DNA of 64,000 nt from Lacinutrix himadriensis. Its GTDB lineage: Bacteria > Bacteroidota > Bacteroidia > Flavobacteriales > Flavobacteriaceae. This document shows positions 56,154 to 63,335 of this stretch, one piece after another (within the stretch, counting starts at the first letter, position 1; each line of letters begins with the position of its first letter). The position numbers and the translations under genes are program-made. The stretch is from NCBI RefSeq assembly GCF_001418105.1, contig NZ_LIQI01000031.1, forward strand, positions 1 through 64,000. The letters run 5' to 3'. The notes below the pieces were generated by a model. It saw only the letters and a program-made list of their open reading frames with translations, was not told where the DNA came from and made no database searches.

Positions 56154-56468
56154 TTATTCTTTATCAGTTAATTCATATTCTTCTAATTCAGTATGAATAG
56201 ATTTGATTTCCGTATTTAGCTGATTTAAATATTCAACACAAATATTGTTATATAAATCTGAACTTTTGTCCTCTAGAACAAATTCAAATAACCCTTTTTT
56301 TAATTCTTTTAAAATTAAATTAAATGCTGATTTGACGTTATTTGGGTTGTCATCTGTTAAATTAATTTGGATTGGATTTTCTCCAACTTCAAGAACCAAA
56401 TAAGTATGAGGTTCCTCCCTTTTAATAGTTGCTTTTTTAGTTTCCATATATTTTTCCTCTTTCTCCAA
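56154..56468 (-). CDS. Small acidic protein partner of the PHP-ATPase
   Basis: A 104-residue soluble protein (97 if started at the ATG at 56447), rich in Glu/Asp/Leu (LILKELKKGLFEFVLED, LNTEIKSIHTELEEYEL). Not recognised. It overlaps the ATPase gene by 32 or 11 bases depending on start, so translation is probably coupled. It closes the presumed two-gene cassette that ends in E1. Confidence 0.68.
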   Translation of the reverse strand: MEKEEKYMETKKATIKREEPHTYLVLEVGENPIQINLTDDNPNNVKSAFNLILKELKKGLFEFVLEDKSSDLYNNICVEYLNQLNTEIKSIHTELEEYELTDKE

Positions 56469-58581
56469 AGGCTGCTTTTCCTCCTTCTAATGTTTTCATA
56501 CTAATTTCTTTCCAATCAAGACTTGGTCTTGAACCATAAATACAATTTAATGAGTTTGAAAATGGATTACCTGTTAGAGTAAATCCTTTCCCTTTGTCTT
56601 GAAGCCTGTAAATTGAATTATATGGTAATGTTCTAACAGCAATATTTGCATCGTGTGTTGCAATTATAACCTTTTTTGCAAGAAGTGCTTTTTCTTTTAT
56701 TAAAGGTACTATTACATCATTAATATAATCATTTCCAAGACTTTTTTCTGGTTCGTCAATTAAGTAAATATCCTTATCGTCTGCTAATTCTTTATGTAAT
56801 AGAATCATTGAAGACTCTCCATTTGAAGGGCTGTAAATTGTTCCGTTCAGCGTAAAATGTTTGTATTTTAATAGCAATTCGCTAAGTGAGTTAATTGTAC
56901 TAATATTTTCTATCTCATTTAATTCTGTGATTTTTAAAAACAACTCATTTGAATGAATATATTTTGAAATAGAAATGATTGCATTTGCAAATTCCTTTTG
57001 AGGTGTTTTATAGACATTTTTCACAGCAGTATAATCTCCGTTTGAAAATGAACCATTCTGAAAAAACAAATTTGTTTTACATATTAACTCCCCTTTTTCT
57101 CCTAGACTGCCAGCATATTCTTCAATTGGATTTATAGATTGGTTTATTATTTTAATAATCTTTTTGGATGCTCTTTCTATTTTAATACGATTTCTGGAAT
57201 ATTCTAAGAAACCTGTTCTTGTTGGTTTTGGTGGTTGATTAGTCTTTTTTGCAATTTCATTATTGAAACAAGAAATAATCCCATTAAGTAACTTGATACT
57301 TTTGTTTTCTATAAAGTTTTGTTCTGTACCTTCTTTAAGTTGCACAAGTATTTTTTCAAGAATATTTCCAAGTTCAGTTATTAATTTAACATCAACATAT
57401 TTAGGTATATCTGAGTTTTCATTTATATAATCCTTAAATGTCTTGAAATTGTCTAGAATATCAGTTATTTCTTCAAGTATTCTTTCAGATTTAGCTTCAT
57501 CTGCTTGAGTAATATTCTTGATTTTTAACTTTTGAGAAATTTTATTTGTTTCTTGAAATGAAAAATGTAAATCATATTTGTTTAAAGTGGTTACTTTCTC
57601 TTCAGTAACTTCTTTAAGGAATTTTATTTCATCAATACAATTTTCAAGTCCAAAATCAGACGCATCACAATTGAATGAATTGCCTTTAATATCAAATACA
57701 GAGTTTAAATGATTATCATTTGATTTATAAACAGAAGTTTTATGTCCTTTGCTGTTGTAATGTTTAGAAAGAGACTCTAGTATGTCTGTTTTACCCGTTC
57801 CTTTACTTCCAAAAAGAATGTTGATATCAGAGTAGATATCTAAAATTATTTTCTCAAATGGGTCGCTATTAAAAGGAAATAGTTCAATACTTTCCTTAGA
57901 TTTTTTATCTAAAATAGTACTTATTGTTGCTTCATCTTTTTCAAGTAAAAGACAGAATTGTTCGAAACTCTCAACGGGAAGTCTAAGCTCAGGTAAATTT
58001 TGTGATTGTTCTATATAATTATCCCAGTCTTGTACATCTGAGCCATAAATAGAATTATGTCCGTGACTTATGTATATTCCAGCCGATATTGAGTTAGTTG
58101 CTTCTTTTAAAATACGTTTGGGATTTGATACTAGATCAATTAGAATTTCTATTTCCTTATCTCCTAAATTTGGTTTTTTTACGAAGTAGTGTGCAATGTA
58201 AATACAATCTAATACGTCAAATTTTTCTACGGTTTCTTTTAATGAAATTGTAAAAATATCTGGATTTTTTTTATCTAATATTTCACTTACGGCATTATCA
58301 AAAGCTTGGTGGTTTTTCGGATTACATATAACTATTAGATGAGATCTTTTTCCATTTTCAAAAACATCAAGTTCAATTCCTGGCCATATTTGACAAAGAC
58401 TTTCAACTCCATCTCTAAACTCTTCATATTGTTTAGCATCAAAATGGTTATGGTTGGTAATTGCTAAAATATTAACTTCAGTATCGCTCAGTATTTTGAC
58501 AAACTTTTCTTTTTCTATGTTTCTTGTCGGTGCATCACCAGACTTTACTTTTCTTGTATGTACGTGAATGTCAATTTTCAT
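56437..58581 (-). CDS. PHP-domain / ABC-type ATPase fusion, putative defence protein
   Basis: A 714-residue protein. N-terminal PHP phosphoesterase domain (about 1-200): KIDIHVHTRK, ITNHNHFD, IAHYFVKK are metal-binding blocks. An SMC/ABC-type ATPase follows: Walker A FGSKGTGKTDIL (about 265), a long helical middle, signature-like YSPSNGESSMILL, Walker B DIYLIDEPEKSLGND and H-loop IIATHDANIAV. The order resembles TrlF-type PHP-ATPases, some of which occur among defence genes; the present role is an inference. Pairing with a small overlapping gene in an accessory cassette region supports a defence or toxin-like module. Confidence 0.8.
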   Translation of the reverse strand: MKIDIHVHTRKVKSGDAPTRNIEKEKFVKILSDTEVNILAITNHNHFDAKQYEEFRDGVESLCQIWPGIELDVFENGKRSHLIVICNPKNHQAFDNAVSEILDKKNPDIFTISLKETVEKFDVLDCIYIAHYFVKKPNLGDKEIEILIDLVSNPKRILKEATNSISAGIYISHGHNSIYGSDVQDWDNYIEQSQNLPELRLPVESFEQFCLLLEKDEATISTILDKKSKESIELFPFNSDPFEKIILDIYSDINILFGSKGTGKTDILESLSKHYNSKGHKTSVYKSNDNHLNSVFDIKGNSFNCDASDFGLENCIDEIKFLKEVTEEKVTTLNKYDLHFSFQETNKISQKLKIKNITQADEAKSERILEEITDILDNFKTFKDYINENSDIPKYVDVKLITELGNILEKILVQLKEGTEQNFIENKSIKLLNGIISCFNNEIAKKTNQPPKPTRTGFLEYSRNRIKIERASKKIIKIINQSINPIEEYAGSLGEKGELICKTNLFFQNGSFSNGDYTAVKNVYKTPQKEFANAIISISKYIHSNELFLKITELNEIENISTINSLSELLLKYKHFTLNGTIYSPSNGESSMILLHKELADDKDIYLIDEPEKSLGNDYINDVIVPLIKEKALLAKKVIIATHDANIAVRTLPYNSIYRLQDKGKGFTLTGNPFSNSLNCIYGSRPSLDWKEISMKTLEGGKAAFGERGKIYGN

Positions 58582-58714
58582 TTCAAGGTTTTTCTGATAT
58601 TGGACACAACGTGTTATATGCCTACTTTTATTATTATCCCCATAATAAATCAGGTTATACTAAGTTTCGGCTTACACGTCTAACAAACCTACCATTTTTC
58701 CTACGTATATGAAA

Positions 58715-58736
58715 TACGTAGTTCTACGTATATTTG
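58715..58736 (+). promoter_or_regulatory. Palindrome TACGTAGTTCTACGTA overlapping a TATATTTG box
   Basis: The 16-base palindrome (58715-58730) and the -7 box (58729-58736) overlap by two bases on the + strand. The same pair recurs at 62407-62428 (one mismatch) and 63169-63190. No TTTG is found at -33, so an activator would be needed if this is a promoter. Confidence 0.5.
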
Positions 58737-58742
58737 TTTTAT

Positions 58743-58840
58743 AAATCTAAGTTACATCCCTCTGTTTTTTTAACCTTACGGTTTCCCGTAACGGTATATA
58801 AAAGGCATAAAAAAACCACCAAAAGAGATGGTTTTTATTT
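58743..58840 (+). ncRNA. Candidate element-encoded small RNA, copy 1
   Basis: From the expected start after TATATTTG (58736) to the terminator hairpin AAAACCACC / GGTTTTT (58811-58840). It contains a small hairpin TTACGG-TTTC-CCGTAA region (58776-58791). The whole unit is conserved in three element copies. Transcription is not proven. Confidence 0.35.
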
Positions 58841-58932
58841 TTATTCAAGGGTTTTCTTATGTAGGCTAGAACTAAGCAATAAATTATATACAGTGTTGTG
58901 CGTTCGGCTTTTTTATATTTAATTAATCCGAT

Positions 58933-59358
58933 TTACTCAATACGCCTTATAAATCTCTTATCTCGTTCGTTATTCCATTGTACTTTCCAAGTCGTTCCGT
59001 CTATTTGGTCAAGTAATATGAAATTGTACATATTTGGTGTAGGATAAAGTGCAAATCTGCCGTTTATTTCTTTATCTGGCAATACAAGTGAATATGGATT
59101 TAGGGATAATTCGCCCTCAAAGCCATTGGATATAGAAAAATGTACTTGCCATATTTTTCCATTTCGGGTGTTCAATTTAAGTAAAGCCCAAGTATTTTCA
59201 GTTGGAATTATTTTATAAATCGGAACTTCTAATTGTTGAACTTTAGTCGTTTTTTCGACTTTTTGTATCGTACTTATACTGTCTTGTTCTGTTTGTCCGT
59301 ATGAATAAATAACAGTTAAAGTCAGAAAAGAAATTAGTATAAAATTCTTAATATTCAT
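58933..59358 (-). CDS. Secreted hypothetical protein (cassette gene)
   Basis: A 141-residue protein with signal peptide (MNIKNFILISFLTLTVIYSYGQ). The mature part (IIPTENTWALLKLNTRNGKIWQVHFS, FILLDQIDGTTWKVQWN; shortened) contains two related Trp-containing beta motifs. No family recognised. Single gene followed 36 bases later by the GTT of E2. Confidence 0.7.
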   Translation of the reverse strand: MNIKNFILISFLTLTVIYSYGQTEQDSISTIQKVEKTTKVQQLEVPIYKIIPTENTWALLKLNTRNGKIWQVHFSISNGFEGELSLNPYSLVLPDKEINGRFALYPTPNMYNFILLDQIDGTTWKVQWNNERDKRFIRRIE

Positions 59359-59656
59359 CTACGTAATTTTGTGTTATTTAAATTTAATATTTTTTACTTA
59401 AAATTCTAAAAAAAATCTCCGAATTAAATTCCGTTTTTTCCATATGTTTTGAGTTTCTGCTTTTTATTCAGAAATTTCCGATGCGAAAAACTGATTTTCG
59501 TTAAGCCTAAAATCCAGCTTAATTTTCCGAAAGAGTAAAAAAATCCAGCGTTATGATTTTACCATTCCGATTAAAATTCCACTTTGTTTTTTTGTTCGTA
59601 AATATCTAAAAGATTGAATTTTAGTTCAATTTTTATTGGTCTGTCAGCTGACGCAC
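59359..59656. other. Non-coding 5' region of a cassette
   Basis: About 300 AT-rich bases between the preceding gene's start and E3. A small palindrome GTCAGCTGAC (59643-59652) is present; otherwise no gene, RNA or repeat seen. Unlike the regions next to E2, E5 and E6 it lacks the R module. Confidence 0.5.
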
Positions 59657-59764
59657 AACGGTACATAAAAGGCCTAAAAAAACCACCAAAAGAGGTGGTT
59701 TTTATTTTTATTCAAGGGTTTTCTTAAGTAGGCTAGAATCTGGTAATTAATTATATGCGGAGTT
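59657..59764. repeat. Element E3 (type B, short form), attC-like
   Basis: 108 bases, arms AACGGTACATAA / TTATATGCGGAGTT, nearly identical to E2 through the terminator (AACCACC / GGTGGTT, 59676-59703) and the GGTTTTCTTAAGTAGGCTAG segment. It stands 12 bases past the stop of the minus gene at 59776. Confidence 0.82.
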
Positions 59765-59775
59765 GTAACACGTAT

Positions 59776-60285
59776 TTAAACTTTTAGATTTTCAATGAAT
59801 TTAGCAACTTGCCTTTCAGAGTAATGCCCATTATACTGAATATAATCCCCTTGTTCGTTCAGAACCAATACTCCAAAACAGGATTTTTTTCTACTAAAAA
59901 AATTATTTAAAAGAAAATCGTTCTTATCATCAAAGTATTTGATGTTATCTAATTTTCTTTTCACTAGCTCTCCATTGGAAAGAACTTTAATATTTAAACA
60001 ATCCTCAGTATTTATTTTGGAATAAAAATCTCTCCACCATTTTTTGCTATCAGATGTAATTTTGTTATTATCAAAATGACAACTAGAAATAGGTTGACTA
60101 TAATTTATTATTAATAATTTTTCATTATTCCAGTTATAGTTTTTTTTGATAAAGTTCAGTTGTTCAGTGTTGATTTTATCCGCAAAGTCATAAAGAATAG
60201 GCTTTTCTTCTTGAGCCATACCTTTAATGCTATAAAAAGAGAAGACAATTAAAGTAATCAAAATTGGAAGTGAAGTTTTTTTCAT
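59776..60285 (-). CDS. Secreted hypothetical protein, possibly thioredoxin-like (cassette gene)
   Basis: A 169-residue protein with signal peptide (ending KGMAQ). NEKLLIINYSQPISSCHF early and SCFGVLVLNEQGDYIQY late, followed by a C-terminal helix, give the alternation of a thioredoxin-like fold, but no CxxC is present. Function unknown. Bounded by E3 downstream and E4 upstream. Confidence 0.68.
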   Translation of the reverse strand: MKKTSLPILITLIVFSFYSIKGMAQEEKPILYDFADKINTEQLNFIKKNYNWNNEKLLIINYSQPISSCHFDNNKITSDSKKWWRDFYSKINTEDCLNIKVLSNGELVKRKLDNIKYFDDKNDFLLNNFFSRKKSCFGVLVLNEQGDYIQYNGHYSERQVAKFIENLKV

Positions 60286-60294
60286 ATGTGTTAC

Positions 60295-60420
60295 AACGGT
60301 TTTTTATAAAAATAGTTGCGGGTTTGTATGCGAGGATTTTCCGCAGGAAAATCAGAAGCTAGCAAACAAAGCAACTCACATAGGTTAAGCACAAAATAGC
60401 AATTTTTTATATACAATGTT
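60295..60420. repeat. Element E4 (type A), attC-like
   Basis: 126 bases: arms AACGGTTTTTTATAAAAATA + GTTGC and GCAATTTTTTATATAC + AATGTT. Shares GCGAGGATTT-CGCAGGAAAATCA and GGTTAAGCAC with E1. Lies 12 bases past the stop of the gene at 60433 and 9 bases before the start of the gene ending at 60285. Confidence 0.8.
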
Positions 60421-60432
60421 AGCAAATGTTAT

Positions 60433-61200
60433 TTATTCAAAGGCCTTTGATTTCAATGAAATTCCATTAACATATTCCGTTATCATTTTCGCTTTTTCAG
60501 CTAATTCAGAGCCTTTAAAATCACTTATATCTGAATAAGTAATATTTTCATTGTAGTAATTTAAATATCTACTTGCTAAAGGTAAGTATGACCAATGCCA
60601 TTTTTCTAAATTATAACCAGTTCGTCCATTTTCTTTATTTGTATATACTTGATAAAAACCAAAATCATTTGCGTATTTTAATAGCCATTCATATTCCTCT
60701 TTTCCTTTTCCTTTTTCAAAATATGAATTATTTAAATTAATTAAATCCATATCAGTTCCCCAATGATGTCTGGATGTTGTTGGCATAGAACTATATTCTA
60801 AAATCTTTCTAGCTCTTTCTAAATGTTCTAAGTTTTTATATTTATCCCATTTTCTTTCCCAAATAGATTTTTGTTCATAAAAATTTCTTGTACCTGAAAC
60901 TATCATTAGATTAATTCCATTTTTTTTTGCTGAAGTATACATTTCTTTAAAAGCTGTGTAGACTTCTTTATTTAGATAAATCCCTTTGGATGAATGATTA
61001 GAGTTTATTTTAACGAAAGTGCTATCACTTTTATAATCGAACTTGCCTAAAACAAAATCTTTTGTATAATTATAAACTGGTTTAACTATTATTTCATTTT
61101 GAGTTATAGCTTCTTTTGGTTTTGATATTTCTTTAGAAATTTCTTTTTTACAAGAAACAAAAAAAACTAATAATGAAAACGATATTATTATCTTATACAT
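60433..61200 (-). CDS. M15-family D-Ala-D-Ala carboxypeptidase lipoprotein (VanY-like)
   Basis: A 255-residue lipoprotein (lipobox FVSC). The zinc peptidase core is complete: SGTRNFYEQ, first motif SRHHWGTDMDL and second motif EKWHWSYL. It probably trims terminal D-Ala from peptidoglycan stem peptides in the periplasm. It follows the SH3-domain lipoprotein gene by 6 bases, making a two-gene cell-wall cassette ended by E4. Confidence 0.87.
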   Translation of the reverse strand: MYKIIISFSLLVFFVSCKKEISKEISKPKEAITQNEIIVKPVYNYTKDFVLGKFDYKSDSTFVKINSNHSSKGIYLNKEVYTAFKEMYTSAKKNGINLMIVSGTRNFYEQKSIWERKWDKYKNLEHLERARKILEYSSMPTTSRHHWGTDMDLINLNNSYFEKGKGKEEYEWLLKYANDFGFYQVYTNKENGRTGYNLEKWHWSYLPLASRYLNYYNENITYSDISDFKGSELAEKAKMITEYVNGISLKSKAFE

Positions 61201-61206
61201 CTTAAA

Positions 61207-62157
61207 TTATTTATCAAAACAACAACCGTGAATCCATCCAATTTTTCCACTTGGTGTTTTTACTTTATACCAATATTCTGTAATTTCATTATTCTTAATT
61301 GTTACAGTTGTTTGGTTATTTGATTTTTCAAGAAACTCAACTTCACTTCCGATAGCTAAATTTTCTATTTTTTCACTGTCTAATTCAGGACTTGTTCTAA
61401 CTCTTAAATTATCAACTGAGATTGTAAAAAAAATTTGTTTTTTATCCTTTTTAGGTTTTTCAACAAATTCAACTTCTTTTTCGTTTTCTTTATTCTCGGT
61501 TGTTTTGTTCTTTACTTCTTTTTTTTCTTTAGTTGAACCAAAATTAAGGTTTCTTTTTTTTCCTTGCAGTTCTTTGATCTCTGCATCTTTAGATGTTATT
61601 ACATATGACATATTCCAACCCATTTGCACACCTAACATTTCAATTCTTTCCAAATCATATTGATGTAAAAAGTCTTGCTTTACATATTGTGATATTTTTC
61701 TTGAGTCATCCCATTCAGAAATGTTGTAGTTAAGCATAGCATCTCGAACCCAGTTTTTTCTTTGTTCAAGCATTGCGTCAAAAAGGGTGCCTGCAACACT
61801 TGTTGATCCCATAAAACTATCTCCACTATTAAATTCAATTTTTTCAATAATAGAATTTGAAACAAAAAGTTTTATATTTCCTTCAAGTTTATTTATTGTA
61901 GTTTTTTCTTTATTAACATAAATATCGAAAAAGTTGTCTTGGTCTTTAGAAAGCAAGAAGTTATTATGTTCTCCTATATTATCGCCTATTTGTATAGAGT
62001 TTAGAGTAATAAATTCTTTGTCGATAGAAGGTGTTTTTAGCGTTTCTTGTTCTAATGTTTCTTTTTCTACTGTTTTTTTATCTCCATTTTTTGAATTACA
62101 GCTAATTAATAAAATTGAGCTTATTGTTAGAGTTGTAAGTAATTTTAATATTTTCAT
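61207..62157 (-). CDS. Lipoprotein with C-terminal SH3-like domain
   Basis: A 316-residue lipoprotein (MKILKLLTTLTISSILLISC). A globular N-terminal part (about 30-180), a Lys/Glu-rich linker (about 195-240), then a bacterial SH3 domain (SVDNLRVRTSPELDSEKIE ... WYKVKTPSGKIGWIHGCCF). Such SH3 domains bind peptidoglycan, which fits the adjacent VanY-like peptidase. ATG at 62157 chosen for the lipoprotein signal; an upstream in-frame codon adds 20 residues. Confidence 0.8.
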   Translation of the reverse strand: MKILKLLTTLTISSILLISCNSKNGDKKTVEKETLEQETLKTPSIDKEFITLNSIQIGDNIGEHNNFLLSKDQDNFFDIYVNKEKTTINKLEGNIKLFVSNSIIEKIEFNSGDSFMGSTSVAGTLFDAMLEQRKNWVRDAMLNYNISEWDDSRKISQYVKQDFLHQYDLERIEMLGVQMGWNMSYVITSKDAEIKELQGKKRNLNFGSTKEKKEVKNKTTENKENEKEVEFVEKPKKDKKQIFFTISVDNLRVRTSPELDSEKIENLAIGSEVEFLEKSNNQTTVTIKNNEITEYWYKVKTPSGKIGWIHGCCFDK

Positions 62158-62279
62158 AGTTTGTTGGTTTTTTTTATAGATAATTCTGAATGTTTTTTGA
62201 TTTTGTAGGATTGACAATAATAATCTGATTTTTTCTATTTTTATTACGGTTTTCCGTATCGCTGTTTTTAATATTTGCT

Positions 62280-62570
62280 AACGTATTTTATAGTAACTTT
62301 TATTACTCATAGCCCGAAAATATATCTGGTTATAATACGTTTTCTATTACTTATGCATTGTAAAGTCATGTTTAGCAAACCTATAATTTTTCTTACGCAA
62401 ATAAAATACGTAGTTCTAAGTATATTTGTTTAGTAAAAGCAAGTTACAACAGTATATGTATTAAATATTACGGTTTTCCATAATGGCGCATATTAGGCAT
62501 AAAAAAACCACCTGGAAAGCGGTGGTTTTTTAAATTAGGCTCGAACTAGCCATTAATTATATGTGGTGTT
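62280..62570. repeat. Full-length 291-bp element (module R + E5)
   Basis: Left boundary AACGTATTTTATAG, right TTATATGTGGTGTT. The terminal E5 part (62482-62570, 89 bases) has its left AAC changed to AAT. Contains TACGTAGTTCTAAGTA + TATATTTG (62407-62428) and a terminator (62501-62531). The GTT is followed by AGGT, giving GTTAGGT, an exact fit to the integron core GTTRRRY. Confidence 0.8.
62435..62531 (+). ncRNA. Candidate element-encoded small RNA, copy 2
   Basis: Same layout as 58743-58840: -7 box TATATTTG (62421-62428), short hairpin TTACGG / CCATAA (one mismatch), terminator AACCACC / GGTGGTT with a T run. Confidence 0.32.
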
Positions 62571-62583
62571 AGGTATCGTATTT

Positions 62584-62883
62584 TTATTCAGCTGTTTTTT
62601 TTTCCGCTTGAACAGGAGCAGGTGTTGGCTGCGCTGGAGCAGTAACATTTACGACAACATTTTGATTTACATTTCCTCTGTTTGGCCCAATAAATCCGTT
62701 CATTAAATTGTATTTATCAACCATTCCTCCAAGAATAAAAAGGTCAATTATCCATCCGATTCCGAATAATTGTCCTGTTAATAAATACAGAATTCCACTT
62801 CCAACTTTTCCAAGGTAAAATCTATGGGCAGAAAATATCCCAAGAAAAAACCATAATAAGTAAGCTACTCCTTTTGATTTCAT
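62584..62883 (-). CDS. TM2-domain membrane protein (cassette gene)
   Basis: A 99-residue protein. Two transmembrane helices with the TM2 signature (YLLWFFLGIFSAHRFYLGK ... GIGWIIDLFILGGMV) occupy residues 5-60; the C-terminus is Pro/Ala/Gln-rich and flexible. Role unknown. Lies 13 bases from the GTT of E5 and behind the element holding E6. Confidence 0.88.
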   Translation of the reverse strand: MKSKGVAYLLWFFLGIFSAHRFYLGKVGSGILYLLTGQLFGIGWIIDLFILGGMVDKYNLMNGFIGPNRGNVNQNVVVNVTAPAQPTPAPVQAEKKTAE

Positions 62884-63042
62884 AAAATTAATTTTTTGCT
62901 TATAAGATATAAATTCAGCGTTAGTTAATTGATTAGAGTTTGTAAATCTTTATCAGAGTTTAGTCCAATTACAAACTTTTCACTTATTTTTTTTATTTTT
63001 TACTTTTCATATTTACCTCGATTTTTGTCAATATGGTAGGTG

Positions 63043-63335
63043 ACGTGTTATATCGTAACTTTAATTTCTTATAGCCCGTAAATGTATCAGGTTATAATAA
63101 GTTTACTAATAATCATATATTGTAAGGTCACGTTAAGCAAACCTGCAATTTTCCCTACGCAAATAAAATACGTAGTTCTACGTATATTTGTTTTATAAAA
63201 CCAAGTTACAACCCTCTGTTTATTAAACCTTACGGTTTTCCGTAACGGTATATAATTGGCATAAAAAAACCACCAAAAGAGGTGGTTTTTTTATGTTGAG
63301 AAGGTTCTCGCTATCGATAAATTTTATACACCGTT
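63043..63335. repeat. Full-length 293-bp element (module R + E6)
   Basis: Left boundary GACGTGTTATATCG, right TTTTATACACCGTT. The terminal E6 part (63244-63335, 92 bases) has arms AACGGTATATAATT / AAATTTTATACACCGTT. Contains TACGTAGTTCTACGTA + TATATTTG (63169-63190), the TTACGG / CCGTAA hairpin and a terminator (63263-63292). Its last bases overlap the stop codon of the next gene. Confidence 0.82.
63197..63292 (+). ncRNA. Candidate element-encoded small RNA, copy 3
   Basis: Same layout as the two other copies, with a perfect TTACGG / CCGTAA hairpin (63230-63245) and an AAACCACC / GGTGGTTT terminator with T7. Confidence 0.35.

Larger units (their letters stand above)
58608..58897. repeat. Full-length 290-bp element (module R + E2)
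   Basis: Left boundary AACGTGTTATATGCC, right boundary TTATATACAGTGTT. The right 108 bases (58790-58897, E2) are an AAC...GTT repeat with arms AACGGTATATAA / TTATATACAGTGTT. Sister copies of nearly the same length are at 62280-62570 and 63043-63335; E3 is a short form. Confidence 0.82.
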
